Shown one piece after another: positions 43,364 to 53,098 of a DNA stretch of 64,000 nucleotides. The position numbers and the translations under genes are program-made. The notes below the pieces were generated by a model. The model did not search any database. It was not told the DNA's origin and saw only the letters and a list, made by a program, of their open reading frames with translations. Numbering within the stretch: position 1 is the stretch's first letter; every line of letters starts with the position of its first letter. Source of the DNA: Gayadomonas joobiniege G7 (GTDB lineage: Bacteria > Pseudomonadota > Gammaproteobacteria > Enterobacterales > Alteromonadaceae); the NCBI RefSeq assembly GCF_000300815.1, contig NZ_AMRX01000003.1:1-64000 (forward strand). The letters run 5' to 3'.

Positions 43364-44212
43364 TTATTTAATTTGGTATACGTTTTTCATACTTGACCAC
43401 TGATAGCGTTGTAACAAGGTTTTTAAGCGACCTTCCATTTTATCCAAGTTTAAATAATGACGAAATTTAGATTTAAACGGTGCATCTGTTACCCTTGGCT
43501 GATCAGGATCTATTTCCCACGGATGAAAATAAAAAGAGTAAGGCTGCTGCTCTTTATTCAGATATTTATCGACTAAAAAGTGTGCCAGCCAAGTTGGGTA
43601 CAAACGAAAATATCCTCCCCCACCAATTGGCATTTGTTTACCGACTATCTTTAACGTAGGTACAGGGATCTCTATAATGCCTTCATCACGTGTATATTTA
43701 AATCTTGGCCAGTCCGGTGTGCCGTACAAGTCGTGTTTAACCGGGTAAGTGCTGGAGCTGTATTTAAAACCAAGCTCAGTCAACACTTCAAACGCCCATT
43801 GATTGCTCTCGTCAATTGAAAAGCTCGGTGCGCGATAACCTAATATTGCTTCACCAATTGTATCCTCCAAATGGCTTTTTGAGCGGTAAACATCTTCATG
43901 AAAAACGGCTCTACTCTGTGTTGTTGCTCTTTGGTGCGCATACCCATGACTGGCTATTTCATGCCCTTGTTGATGGATATCGCGCAGTAGTTGTGGGTAC
44001 TTTTCCCCAACAGCGCCTAAAATAAAAAAGGTTGCTTGGCAATTATTTTCGGCAAAAATATCTAATAAACGATAGGTGTTTTTTTCGACCCGAGCCGGCA
44101 ATGAATCCCATTGATCGCGACTAAATTGTTCTTCAAATGCAGCGACGTGGTAATAGTCTTCAACGTCAACTGTCATTGCGTTTGTGATATTGCTTGGCTG
44201 AATGCGACTCAT
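43364..44212 (-). CDS. XrtA-system polysaccharide deacetylase
   Basis: A 282-residue CE4 protein with the XrtA-type signature MTVDVEDYYHVAAFE, metal histidines in HEIASHGYAHQ, and YRAPSFSI and PVPTLKI downstream (TIGR03006-like). No signal peptide. Starts three bases after the sugar transferase stop and ends 14 bases before xrtA. It probably N-deacetylates a sugar in the EPS. The catalytic Asp (DVED) and both His are present, so it looks active. Confidence 0.92.
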   Translation of the reverse strand: MSRIQPSNITNAMTVDVEDYYHVAAFEEQFSRDQWDSLPARVEKNTYRLLDIFAENNCQATFFILGAVGEKYPQLLRDIHQQGHEIASHGYAHQRATTQSRAVFHEDVYRSKSHLEDTIGEAILGYRAPSFSIDESNQWAFEVLTELGFKYSSSTYPVKHDLYGTPDWPRFKYTRDEGIIEIPVPTLKIVGKQMPIGGGGYFRLYPTWLAHFLVDKYLNKEQQPYSFYFHPWEIDPDQPRVTDAPFKSKFRHYLNLDKMEGRLKTLLQRYQWSSMKNVYQIK

Positions 44213-44215
44213 GGT

Positions 44216-45634
44216 TTATCGCCCTTTACCAAATAAAACAACTTCTGCGGTCCGCAATAGAATAAGCAAATCGAACATAATAGAACGGTGTTTAATGTAA
44301 TATAGATCAAACTTTAATTTTTCTGTCGTATCATTATTATTTGCCCCATAGGGATATTTTAATTGCGCCCAGCCCGTTAAACCGGGTTTAACATTGTGCC
44401 TTTGATTGTAATAAGGAATTGTTTTAATAAACTCGTTTACAAACTGAGGCCGCTCTGGACGAGGGCCGACAAACCCCATTTCACCTTTTAAAACATTAAA
44501 TAGCTGCGGTAATTCATCAATTCTGTATTTGCGGATAAATGCACCGACCTTGGTTGTTCTATCATCATTTTTTTGCGCAAATTGGGCACCGCCTTTTTCA
44601 GCATCAGGTCCCATACTCCGAAATTTAATAATTTTAAATGGTCGACCATCTAAACCAATACGCTCTTGTTTATAAAACACCGAAGCACCTGTTTTGCGCC
44701 CGTCTTCAAAATAAATGGCTAACATGGTGACCAACATAATTGGCGAAGTCACGATAAAAATGAGCAGTGCAAGTGTTGCATTGAGCAGATAATCTAATGA
44801 GTCGCGTAAATGGTTATTCGTCGAAAAACCGTTTGAATAAATAACCCAGCTTGGATAAATTAAATTGACAGCGACTTGACCTGTTTCACGTTCTATAAAA
44901 TCTAAAATATCAGTGATCTCTATACCGCGAAGGCGGAAGTTGAACAAAGTATTGAGAGGTAGCGCTTGCCGGCGTTCGTCACTGGCAATGATGATTTCTT
45001 GTATATCATTTTCTAAAACGAAGGTCTCAAGCTCTTCATCCAAATCTAAATTAATCAACGGCTCTCGGCTAATCAAAATTTCAGGATCCGCAGGCATAGG
45101 TACAAAACCGACAACACGAATACTCCGGCGGTCAGATTTCCGGCGCATACGTTTTTCGATTATCGACGCTCTTTCACCCGCGCCTATGACTAAAATATCT
45201 TTTTGTGAAAATCCAAACCACTCATTGTGCAAAATGAAGTATCTAAAGATAGATAAAATAACAATCGAACTAAATGCTGACAGAGGTACAAACGCGGGGT
45301 TTATTTTTAGGTCCGGGATTAAATTGAGTAAAATGGCATCAATAAAAAAATACGTCATCCCTAATGCAACTAATAAGCGTCTGACGACCCCAGAAAATGA
45401 CTCCCTAAGTCTTAATTCGTATAATCCAACGGCTAAAATGGCCAGCTGTCCTACAGCAACAAAAATAAGTAAATTGATTATATGACTGGTCACAGGTGCG
45501 GTTAAATTAAATGGATAATTTAGAGACGATAGGTAGAGACTTAAATAACCAGCAATCAATAATATAGTGGTTTCTATAACGATCAAAGGTTTAACCTTTT
45601 TATGGGTGTGACCTGAATATGTGTAAGCTGCCAT
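44216..45634 (-). CDS. XrtA-system initiating sugar transferase (polyprenyl glycosylphosphotransferase)
   Basis: A 472-residue membrane protein of the WbaP/EpsB-like class (TIGR03013/03025-like). Four or five N-terminal membrane spans are followed by a Rossmann-like domain (KDILVIGAGERA), then a further membrane helix and the catalytic bacterial sugar transferase domain with FKIIKFRSM, IRKYRIDELPQLFNVLKGEM and VGPRPERP. It loads the first sugar phosphate onto undecaprenyl phosphate. I start at ATG 45634 (AAGGAA upstream) because the 45 codons before it lack family character. It is divergent from the export operon at 46107. Confidence 0.92.
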   Translation of the reverse strand: MAAYTYSGHTHKKVKPLIVIETTILLIAGYLSLYLSSLNYPFNLTAPVTSHIINLLIFVAVGQLAILAVGLYELRLRESFSGVVRRLLVALGMTYFFIDAILLNLIPDLKINPAFVPLSAFSSIVILSIFRYFILHNEWFGFSQKDILVIGAGERASIIEKRMRRKSDRRSIRVVGFVPMPADPEILISREPLINLDLDEELETFVLENDIQEIIIASDERRQALPLNTLFNFRLRGIEITDILDFIERETGQVAVNLIYPSWVIYSNGFSTNNHLRDSLDYLLNATLALLIFIVTSPIMLVTMLAIYFEDGRKTGASVFYKQERIGLDGRPFKIIKFRSMGPDAEKGGAQFAQKNDDRTTKVGAFIRKYRIDELPQLFNVLKGEMGFVGPRPERPQFVNEFIKTIPYYNQRHNVKPGLTGWAQLKYPYGANNNDTTEKLKFDLYYIKHRSIMFDLLILLRTAEVVLFGKGR

Positions 45635-46106
45635 AATTTTTTTGTATTCCTTGTAACTACGCCTTATACATTTATATTTATCGTAATACTGTACCACTTT
45701 AACCCAAACTAACGGGCAGACAACAGTGAAATTTTGAAGACGCTTGAGCGAGCACGACAATGAGCGCAACTATAGATTCTTTTATAGTTTTGACTTTACC
45801 CGCATTTTAGATAGCCATAAATGATGAACGACTATAAAAAATATTTAACTCAAATCAACTAATATTTATAGAAGACTTTATCTTAAATGTCTTCTTTTAT
45901 CAGGATTTTTTGTGGATGATTGCGAAATTTTGAACTAAATTTTCAAACGTAGTAAGATTTTTGTTCAGAAAGCAGAGGATTTCGGATAAGGTTTAACGTC
46001 GGAGATGAAGTTTACACCTTAAAATAGGGTTTGCGAGACCTCTCGATCTTTATCAGGTTGCGCAGCGTAATAGTTAAAATATTATAAACAAAGGAATATA
46101 AAGCGT
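45635..46106. other. Divergent regulatory region between sugar transferase and export operons
   Basis: About 470 bases with no convincing gene, containing the promoters of both divergent operons. A stem-loop with 7-bp arms (45870-45876 with 45889-45895) runs into TTTT on the plus strand and looks like a terminator or leader attenuator for the export operon. A second small palindrome (CGAGA-CC-TCTCG) lies at about 46033-46044. I searched for GG-N10-GC and found no good sigma-54 site on either strand. An EPS leader element such as a c-di-GMP-regulator binding site cannot be excluded. Confidence 0.4.
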
Positions 46107-46745
46107 ATGAAGAAGCAGAAACGTCATTTTAGCAGGCACTTTTTGCCAATCTTTGCAGTGAGTTTGTTATCGGCCTGCGCGGGCACCAACACCTTACCAA
46201 ATGCAACTATTCATGCTTCCCAAACAACAAATATCAATAATTATGATTATAAAATTGGTCCAGGAGATACGTTAAATATTTTTGTTTGGCGCAATCCAGA
46301 AATTTCAGGGAGTTTTATCGTCAGACCCGATGGTAAAGTCACCACATCCTTAGTAGAAGATATAGAAGTATCAGGCCAGACACCGACTCAATTAGCAAGA
46401 AACATAGAGCGGATCTTGGCTACCTACATCAAAGATCCTATCGTCACTGTTAGTATATCTGGTTTTGTTGGCCCTTACAGTGAGCAAATTCGAGTGATTG
46501 GACAAGCTACCTCACCGCAGGCTGTTAATTACCGCGAAAACATGACTTTACTTGACTTGATGATTGAAGTAGGTGGGTTAACTCAATTTGCAGCGGGCGA
46601 TAGTGCTAAATTAGTTCGAATTGAAAATGGTCAGCAAAACACCTACGACATAAATATTGACAGTTTAATCAACTATGGCGATATCAAAGAAAACGTAGAT
46701 ATTTTGCCTGGTGATATTGTCATCATTCCTGAAGCTTGGTTCTAG
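46107..46745 (+). CDS. XrtA-system exopolysaccharide export protein (Wza-like)
   Basis: A 212-residue lipoprotein. Lipobox LSAC gives lipidated C24. The polysaccharide export domain starts at YKIGPGDTLNIFVWRNPE and includes VRPDGKVTTSL, followed by a SLBB-like part (IRVIGQATSPQAVNYRENMTLLDLMIEVGG). Length and context match TIGR03027-like exporters. It is much shorter than E. coli Wza and lacks its C-terminal outer-membrane helix, so a separate outer-membrane pore is needed. The protein at 49327 is a candidate. First gene of the export operon with an AAGGAAT ribosome site. Confidence 0.92.
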   Translation: MKKQKRHFSRHFLPIFAVSLLSACAGTNTLPNATIHASQTTNINNYDYKIGPGDTLNIFVWRNPEISGSFIVRPDGKVTTSLVEDIEVSGQTPTQLARNIERILATYIKDPIVTVSISGFVGPYSEQIRVIGQATSPQAVNYRENMTLLDLMIEVGGLTQFAAGDSAKLVRIENGQQNTYDINIDSLINYGDIKENVDILPGDIVIIPEAWF

Positions 46746-46755
46746 GCGTTTTTTT

Positions 46756-46779
46756 AAGGGGTGACTTGTTTTGCCCCTT
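46756..46779 (+). terminator. Weak hairpin between the Wza-like and Wzz-like genes
   Basis: A 6-bp AAGGGG/CCCCTT stem with a 12-base loop is followed by ATTTTAT and preceded by seven T bases, so it could act weakly on either strand. It may trim expression of downstream genes relative to the exporter. Confidence 0.4.
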
Positions 46780-46842
46780 ATTTTATGTTTGTCTGAATGA
46801 TCGGAAAAAATAAGGCAATAGCCCTTATGATGAGTGTAATTA

Positions 46843-48456
46843 ATGGATAATATTCAAAAAACAATAGACGACATTTTCGAATATTTGCAGGGCGTCTGGT
46901 TAAAAAAACGCAATATTTTAATTTTTGCTTGGTTAATTTGTCCGCTTGGCTGGATTTTTGTGGCCAATATGCCAAATGTTTATGAATCATCGGCTAAAGT
47001 ATACGCAGATACGCGCTCAATATTGCAACCTCTGTTACGCGGCCTCGCTTTGCAAAACAATATTGATCAAGAGCTACAATTAATCGCAAGAACTTTATTA
47101 TCGCGACCAAATTTAGAAAAAATCGCCCGTAATGCAGATCTTGATCTGCAAACTTCAACGCGCGCGGAATATGAGGCGTTAATCTCTCATCTTAAAGACG
47201 CAATTAATTTCAGAGCATCCGGGCGAGAAAATATTTACACAATAGAATATGAGGATCCTTCTCCTGCGGTCGCTAAACGAGTGGTCGAAGAAACTCTTAC
47301 GTTATTCGTTGAATCAACTTTGGGTTCAAGTCGACAAGATTCAGACACAGCCACTAAGTTTTTACAATCCCAGATCACTGAATACGAAAAACGTTTAACA
47401 GAAGCGGAAAACCGTTTATCAGACTTTCGCCGCAAACATGCGGACATTCTTGTTGAAAGTGCCGGTGGTGTGCACGGCCAGTTAGCGACATTAAAAAGTA
47501 ATTTAGAAGAAGTTAACTTACAAATTGATGAAACTCAGTCGCGGATAAAACAGGCAAAAGACGCGCTTAATATCTCAAGTCAAACCGCAGTTTCTAATCT
47601 AGATGCGAACTCTAGCCTTATTGAAACTGAATATGACGAACGCATTAAAAGTTTAGAACAACAATTAGATTCGTTATTAATTCGTTATACGTCTCGCCAT
47701 CCTGACGTGATTGAAACCCAGAATATGTTGGCGCAGCTTAAACAACTCCGTGAAGAAAAAATTGCAAGTTATCGCGAGCGATTAGCCTCAGCCGATTTTG
47801 ACAGTAACGAAAATGTTTCTGGTAAAGTGGGTGAAGAGCTATTAATTTCTTTACAAGAATATAAAAATGAGTTGGCTTCGTTAGAAGTTCGTAAGCGTTC
47901 TTATATTGCCAAAATTGATGCTCTACAGGAAAAAATGGACTTAATCCCGCAAATAGAAGCACAAATGTCGGGTTTAAACCGCGACTATGATATTACCAAA
48001 GGAAAATATGATGAGTTGCTCAGTCGTCGTGAGTCAATGCAAATGTCAAAAGAAGCCGATCTTCAGTCGGATGATGTGCAGTTCAGAATCATAGAACCAC
48101 CAAGATTAGCCCTTGGGCCTAGCGGACCACCAAGAATACTTTTGAATATTCTCGTTTTGATATTTGGTTATGGTATTGGTGTTATGGTCGCCTTTTTAAC
48201 GAGCCAGTTGAACCCAATTGTTGTTTCGGCTTCTCAAATCAGCCGAGTCACAGGTTTGCCAGTTTTAGGTAAAGTTTCGCATGTAAATCATCGCGAGCTG
48301 AAAAAGCAGGCAAACAGAAAACTGATCGTATTTTGGAGCCTAAATGGGGTGTTGCTATTAACTTTTTGTGGATTTACTTTGATGGCACTTATGGGTCTAA
48401 GATTAGATAGTGAATTTATTAGCACAGTGTCTGACACTATCCGAAGTCAATTATAG
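46843..48456 (+). CDS. XrtA-system chain-length determinant (Wzz-like)
   Basis: A 537-residue polysaccharide co-polymerase. One membrane span near residues 24-44 and another near 430-455, with a periplasmic region rich in coiled coil (about 160-400) between them; a further hydrophobic segment lies at about 500-520. The start DDIFEYLQGVWLKKR and the YxSSAKVYADTRSILQPLL block resemble TIGR03007-like proteins. It sets chain length and works with the separate kinase encoded next, as in Wzc split into two polypeptides. No kinase domain is fused. Confidence 0.9.
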   Translation: MDNIQKTIDDIFEYLQGVWLKKRNILIFAWLICPLGWIFVANMPNVYESSAKVYADTRSILQPLLRGLALQNNIDQELQLIARTLLSRPNLEKIARNADLDLQTSTRAEYEALISHLKDAINFRASGRENIYTIEYEDPSPAVAKRVVEETLTLFVESTLGSSRQDSDTATKFLQSQITEYEKRLTEAENRLSDFRRKHADILVESAGGVHGQLATLKSNLEEVNLQIDETQSRIKQAKDALNISSQTAVSNLDANSSLIETEYDERIKSLEQQLDSLLIRYTSRHPDVIETQNMLAQLKQLREEKIASYRERLASADFDSNENVSGKVGEELLISLQEYKNELASLEVRKRSYIAKIDALQEKMDLIPQIEAQMSGLNRDYDITKGKYDELLSRRESMQMSKEADLQSDDVQFRIIEPPRLALGPSGPPRILLNILVLIFGYGIGVMVAFLTSQLNPIVVSASQISRVTGLPVLGKVSHVNHRELKKQANRKLIVFWSLNGVLLLTFCGFTLMALMGLRLDSEFISTVSDTIRSQL

Positions 48457-48467
48457 GGCGATCAAAT

Positions 48468-49343
48468 ATGAGTACAATTGAAAAAGCGCTCGCCAAACAG
48501 GGGCAAACGAAAAAAGAGGCTCAAGTGGCGCGTCAGTCAGATGGAGAAACTTCGACTTCAGTCACTTCACGGACAGCAAGTACGCGGCAAGGCAAAACGG
48601 TTGAGTTACCAATCGAGCAATTAGCCGAGCAGGGATATGTCACGCCAGGAGCCGATCGGATTATCATCAACGAAGAAATGCGGGCAATTAAACGCAAGTT
48701 ATTAAGCAATGCATTCGGCCCCATTTCTAAAACCATTACGGATGCTAACTTAATCGCAGTGACGAGCAGTGTGCCACAAGAAGGTAAGTCATTTACCGCC
48801 ATTAACCTTGCGTTTAGTATTGCAGCTGAACAGGATAAAACCGTTTTATTAGTCGATGGTGATGTATTGAAACCCTCACTCACGAAAAAACTTCAGCTGG
48901 AGGGGCAAGTCGATGAAGGTTTAATGGAGTATCTTTTGGCTGAAACAGACCAAGTTAGCGACATAATATATTCGACTAATGTTGCGAACCTTAAATTTAT
49001 TCCTGCCGGAAAGCATAATCACCTGGCTACTGAACTCTTATCGAGCGAGCGCATGAAAAAACTTGCTGACGAGTTTGCTCGACGCTATCCGGATCGAATT
49101 GTGGTCATAGATGCACCGCCGATACTGGGGATTAATGAGACCATTGTGGTAACACATTTTGCGGGTCAAATTTTAGTGGTTGTTGAAGAAGAGAGTACGA
49201 ATCTAAATGATTTAAAAAAGGCCGTTGATCATTTGGACAAAGAAAAAGCAATTGGTTTTGTTATCAATAAAAGCAAATCTAACAAAGAAGCGAGCTATGG
49301 TTATGGTTATGGATATGCCTATGCGAATGGTCACAAAGCCTAA
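48468..49343 (+). CDS. XrtA-associated tyrosine autokinase
   Basis: A 291-residue BY-kinase (TIGR03018-like). Walker A SVPQEGKSF at 101-109, Walker A' VLLVDGD at 126-132 and Walker B-like IVVIDAPP. The C-terminal tail is an alternating tyrosine run with Tyr at 277, 279, 281, 283 and 285, the expected autophosphorylation cluster. Starts 11 bases after the Wzz-like gene. Phosphorylation cycling with the Wzz-like partner would control polymer export and length. The last 17 bases overlap the start of the outer-membrane protein gene. Confidence 0.93.
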   Translation: MSTIEKALAKQGQTKKEAQVARQSDGETSTSVTSRTASTRQGKTVELPIEQLAEQGYVTPGADRIIINEEMRAIKRKLLSNAFGPISKTITDANLIAVTSSVPQEGKSFTAINLAFSIAAEQDKTVLLVDGDVLKPSLTKKLQLEGQVDEGLMEYLLAETDQVSDIIYSTNVANLKFIPAGKHNHLATELLSSERMKKLADEFARRYPDRIVVIDAPPILGINETIVVTHFAGQILVVVEEESTNLNDLKKAVDHLDKEKAIGFVINKSKSNKEASYGYGYGYAYANGHKA

Positions 49344-50973
49344 GTATTTAACATTGCTACTGGCGGCGGTCTTAAATCCGGCGGTGAAAGCGGGGGATTG
49401 GCAATTAACTCCGCAAGTTGAAGCAAATTACCATTGGGTGCAAATTGATACAGATAACAATATTTTTACCGAAAGTGAAGGCGAGCACAGCGATCAGGTT
49501 CAGCAATATAAAGCGATATTAGATACAGATTATATTAGCCGACGCTTAACTTTCACTTCAACAGTCACGGCTGATGCGATTTATCACAACAATGATCAGC
49601 CCGACTGGGAAAAGGTTTATTATAATGCTGCCAGTCAGCTTGAGCTCATCGAAGACCGACTTTTTTTGTCGGCTTCTGGACAGCGAGATTATCGAATTAT
49701 TAATAGCCGCTATGGTGTTTTTGCCGATAATATCGTTGGCAGTGAGGCGCTCTCTGCGGTTGAACAGAAACAAGCAAGTTTAAAGTTTAAAAAAGCTGGC
49801 AGTCAATCTTTAAACTTTGTCGCTCAGGCAAGCATTATGCAAAGTGAAGCGGACAAATCTGACTTAGCACAAGCGGAACCACAGAATGACTTAACGACCG
49901 CATATGATACTAAAAGTGCTTTGTTTTCAGCGACCGCGAGCAATGGTTACAATAGTGCTGTTGATTGGTTGGTATCAGTTAGTTCTAGTCAATCAGATAG
50001 GGTCGATGTATCCGATTTTGAACAAAATCAACTAATCGCGCAAATTAAAGTGCCGCTCAGCGAACGTTGGGCTTGGAGCAATAATGCTCGGGTCAGTCGT
50101 AGTGAGATTAAAAATCAGGACGATTTATCTGACGGCCTTGCATATCAGCAGTATGGCACTGGCATAAATTATCGCTTTGGGCAAAAAAGCAACATAGATA
50201 TTTTAGCCTACCGTTCGAAAGTCGGTGATGAAGAAACTCGCTCTTTTATTGGCGGGACCTTATCTTTGTATTTTTCTCCGCGCACTGATCTCATGTTGAA
50301 TTATGATCGCAATCAATTTGGTGAAAACTACGAGTTTACATTAAATCACGCCAGCCGTTTTTGGCGAACACGCGCCTATTATATTGAAGGTATCTCGCTT
50401 GATACATTAGATCAATTTAATGAAGAGGTAGTGGGCAGTTTAGTCTGTAACAGCAATGAATTTGATATTGGCAGCTGTTATATCCCCCTAGAACCAGATT
50501 ACCAACTTGCAGCAGATGAGCAGTTAATCACTTTTACTAACACGGTTTACGAACTTGAAGACCAAGTGACTTTTGAAGAGCGTGGGGGGCTAATATTATA
50601 TTTAAATAACCAGCGCCGATTAACAGGCTCCCTTGGGATAGGTTATACCGAACAGGAGGTGCTTGAAGGTTCATTGGCTGGACGTAAGCAGCGCTCCGAA
50701 GATTATACAATGCTGTTAGCGTATGCGCTGTCGTCGCAGACTTCGCTTGAGTTTAGCAGCCGCTTAAATCGGATTGAGTACTTAGGTGAAGTCAACGAAA
50801 TTGGCGAACCTCGTACAGATGACAATATGTTTACATCACTCACATTGAGCTCTCAGCGTAGTCAACATTTGACCTTGGAGGCGGAGTTATCACGGAGAGA
50901 ATTTGATGCTAATCGTCTTGATGCAGACTATGTTGATGACCGACTTAGAGTCGGTTTGATTTACCAGTTTTAG
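49327..50973 (+). CDS. XrtA/PEP-CTERM-associated outer membrane protein (TIGR03016-like)
   Basis: A 548-residue protein. I start at ATG 49327, giving the signal peptide MVTKPKYLTLLLAAVLNPAVKA; ATGs at 49315 and 49321 are possible. The mature part is a long run of amphipathic beta strands ending in an aromatic C-terminus (RVGLIYQF), the usual signal for beta-barrel insertion. Linkage after the tyrosine kinase is typical of this family. It may form or support the outer-membrane exit for the polysaccharide. It ends just before a strong terminator. Confidence 0.88.
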   Translation: MVTKPKYLTLLLAAVLNPAVKAGDWQLTPQVEANYHWVQIDTDNNIFTESEGEHSDQVQQYKAILDTDYISRRLTFTSTVTADAIYHNNDQPDWEKVYYNAASQLELIEDRLFLSASGQRDYRIINSRYGVFADNIVGSEALSAVEQKQASLKFKKAGSQSLNFVAQASIMQSEADKSDLAQAEPQNDLTTAYDTKSALFSATASNGYNSAVDWLVSVSSSQSDRVDVSDFEQNQLIAQIKVPLSERWAWSNNARVSRSEIKNQDDLSDGLAYQQYGTGINYRFGQKSNIDILAYRSKVGDEETRSFIGGTLSLYFSPRTDLMLNYDRNQFGENYEFTLNHASRFWRTRAYYIEGISLDTLDQFNEEVVGSLVCNSNEFDIGSCYIPLEPDYQLAADEQLITFTNTVYELEDQVTFEERGGLILYLNNQRRLTGSLGIGYTEQEVLEGSLAGRKQRSEDYTMLLAYALSSQTSLEFSSRLNRIEYLGEVNEIGEPRTDDNMFTSLTLSSQRSQHLTLEAELSRREFDANRLDADYVDDRLRVGLIYQF

Positions 50974-51016
50974 TTTTACAAAACGAACACTCTATCGTCG
51001 CCAAGCGAATGCTCGT

Positions 51017-51044
51017 GTGCCAACCTGGTTAATCAGGTTGGCAC
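51017..51044. terminator. Bidirectional terminator hairpin
   Basis: A perfect 11-bp stem (51017-51027 with 51034-51044) with a 6-base loop sits between two converging genes. The plus strand continues TTACTTTGTTT, so the T-run is imperfect. Its position and strength fit a shared terminator. Confidence 0.78.
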
Positions 51045-51053
51045 TTACTTTGT

Positions 51054-51698
51054 TTAAAGTTTTAAACTCTGAATAAACAAATTAGATTGGGCCAATGACT
51101 TTTCAATGTCTTGAATGATGTCATCCACTTCGCGTTCAATTTGTCGTAACTCACCTCGCAACGCCCCCATAGACTGAGCATTAAGGTTATGTTTTAAATA
51201 TAGTACATTATCTCGTAACGCAGTTAAAAAGGGCTGCATTTTATTTTCAGCTTGTTTCATGCTCATAATGAGCTTTCCATAGTTCATACGCGTATCACTC
51301 AACCTTTGCTGGCTCTGGTTTTTAAGGTTGGCGTTTTGAAATAATTCAAGCTCTTCCTCCCACTCCTCAAACAACTCCTCTGCGACCGCTTCAATTTTTT
51401 TAATGCGTTTATGCACTTTATCCGCGGCGTCTTTACTGTCTTCATATTCACTGTTTAACTCATCATAAGCAACCTGTAGGTCACCCCCACTAAAATTAAC
51501 GAGTGACTGAAATTTTTCTAACGCAGAGGTAAACTCTTCTCTTGCCTCTTGCTGGGCTTCTTGTCCTGCTTCAACACGATCTACCAGAATGTCTCGTTTG
51601 TGATAACCGACTTTTTCCATAGCGGAATAATAAGCGGATTGACAGCCAGCCAGTGACAGAATGCTAAAAACGAATAACGAATGTAAAATTGGCTTCAT
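51054..51698 (-). CDS. DUF2959 lipoprotein
   Basis: A 214-residue protein with lipobox LAGC after a short signal (KPILHSLFVFSILS) and then a mostly helical, charged body (QEAREEFTSALEKFQSLV, KVHKRIKKIEAVAEELF), as in DUF2959. ATG 51698 is chosen for its GGAG nine bases upstream. Function is unknown; the family is common in marine gammaproteobacteria. It is not obviously linked to EPS synthesis. Confidence 0.82.
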   Translation of the reverse strand: MKPILHSLFVFSILSLAGCQSAYYSAMEKVGYHKRDILVDRVEAGQEAQQEAREEFTSALEKFQSLVNFSGGDLQVAYDELNSEYEDSKDAADKVHKRIKKIEAVAEELFEEWEEELELFQNANLKNQSQQRLSDTRMNYGKLIMSMKQAENKMQPFLTALRDNVLYLKHNLNAQSMGALRGELRQIEREVDDIIQDIEKSLAQSNLFIQSLKL

Positions 51699-51815
51699 AA
51701 AAATTTTCTCCATATGTGAATGCCGGATGCCGTTGAGATTATATGTATGACAACGGATGAATATAAGTATATATCTACGCACCCAGATTGCTAAAGATTT
51801 GCAAAATATTGTGGA

Positions 51816-52754
51816 TTAGTGCGAAAAATTTATTTCAAGTCGTAAAGCAATGCCAAAAGTCTGAGCATAATCCATTTTTTGTGGATGATGGACGAAAGGT
51901 TCAATTTCCAGATACAGCCATTCTCTCATCGTTTGGCATCGGTAACGAAAAAACAAACCGTAGTTTTCTACTAAATAATCGTCATTTTTATTAATGAGCC
52001 CATGAGAAAAAAAACCACTGACCATGGCCGCGTTCGATTCAAACTGATAGTAGTGTAACAAACTATGCCGCCACTCCGAAAAAGGTTCATCTTGAATATA
52101 CTCCCACCCGTTAGCAAAGCTTAATAAACTTTGTGAAGATAAAGCATAGTTATAGTCTAGGTTGAAACGCGCCCCATAGCCTTGGTCCAAATAATAATAA
52201 AGGGCAGGTTCAAACTCCAACTCTGTTGCATTGGTTAAATTAAATGTTCTGCGGTAGCGTGTTCTAAAATAAATATCAGAACCGCCATCGATACCAACTC
52301 GAGCTGATAAATATTTGTTATCTTTTATAAAACGGTTAAAGCGCAGAGCCAAGCTTGGGTTGTCCTTGCGGCGATTTGCTCTGGCCGCCGCAATATTTTT
52401 ATCGGCTTGATTACGTTCATCATCTTCATCATAATCAGAAAAAATGATATCCCAGCGATCTTTTAAATTAGGAAGTTTAGCTTTTATGCGAAACTGGTGC
52501 TCAAAATTTGCCAACTGTGTCTCATACGGGACATAAGCTAAGGTAAATTTAGCATGGGATTTAGAAATATTTTGTGGGTTTGTTTTATCGGTAACAAAAA
52601 AACTGTCAAACCATACAACACTGTTGTGAATCGATGAGTTAACTTGTTGATGCCAACTGTCATACCAGGTATGCGAAGTTTTGTCAGCTTGTGCTGCTAA
52701 CACCCTGGGACAGTAAAAAATTATTAATAGGCTTATGTGTAGCCAAGTCTGCAT
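51816..52754 (-). CDS. Predicted outer-membrane beta-barrel protein, unknown
   Basis: A 312-residue protein with a signal peptide (MQTWLHISLLIIFYCPRVLAA) and many alternating strands ending in LRLEINFSH. Blocks such as YGARFNLDYNYAL and YLSARVGIDGG fit a barrel of about ten or more strands. The segment DYDEDDERNQADKNIAAARANRR is a charged loop. I recognise no family. A start at 52772 is also possible. The gene is divergent from tatA and about 115 bases upstream of the DUF2959 gene on the same strand. Confidence 0.6.
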   Translation of the reverse strand: MQTWLHISLLIIFYCPRVLAAQADKTSHTWYDSWHQQVNSSIHNSVVWFDSFFVTDKTNPQNISKSHAKFTLAYVPYETQLANFEHQFRIKAKLPNLKDRWDIIFSDYDEDDERNQADKNIAAARANRRKDNPSLALRFNRFIKDNKYLSARVGIDGGSDIYFRTRYRRTFNLTNATELEFEPALYYYLDQGYGARFNLDYNYALSSQSLLSFANGWEYIQDEPFSEWRHSLLHYYQFESNAAMVSGFFSHGLINKNDDYLVENYGLFFRYRCQTMREWLYLEIEPFVHHPQKMDYAQTFGIALRLEINFSH

Positions 52755-52843
52755 TGTTAATTTAATATACACAACAATTTAAATTTATAATAATTGAGCA
52801 TACTGCATAGATCATCAGTCTGCCACAAAAACAGGAGTCAATT

Positions 52844-53098
52844 ATGTTGGGTGGAATTAGTATTTGGCAATTAGTCATTATATTAGTGATTGTCATTTTA
52901 TTATTTGGAACCAAAAAACTTAAAAACATTGGCGGTGATTTAGGTGCTGCGATTAAAGGTTTCAAAAAAGAATATAATGGTGATGATGACAGCAGCAAAA
53001 CAGATTCAGAAAGCACAGAACAAAAAAGACAACTTGATTCAGATAAATCTGATACGAACGCTGAGCGAGTAAAAGATCAGCAAAAAGTTGAAAAATAA
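52844..53098 (+). CDS. tatA: Sec-independent translocase subunit TatA
   Basis: An 84-residue protein with one N-terminal span ([18 protein letters not shown]), the hinge [20 protein letters not shown] and a charged tail. With TatB and TatC it exports folded, twin-arginine proteins. AGGAG ribosome site. The stop overlaps the tatB start by one base (TAATG). Confidence 0.95.
   Translation: MLGGISIWQLVIILVIVILLFGTKKLKNIGGDLGAAIKGFKKEYNGDDDSSKTDSESTEQKRQLDSDKSDTNAERVKDQQKVEK

Noticed and set aside
44913-45485. A 190-codon plus-strand frame
   Set aside because: It is antisense to the sugar transferase, whose motifs are fully conserved; the plus-strand product has no family character.
48533-48883. 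A 116-codon minus-strand frame
   Set aside because: It mirrors the tyrosine kinase coding sequence, including the Walker A region.
49285-49325. Short tandem repeat considered as a CRISPR or regulatory repeat
   Set aside because: It is the Tyr-Gly codon run of the kinase tail and is fully explained by coding.
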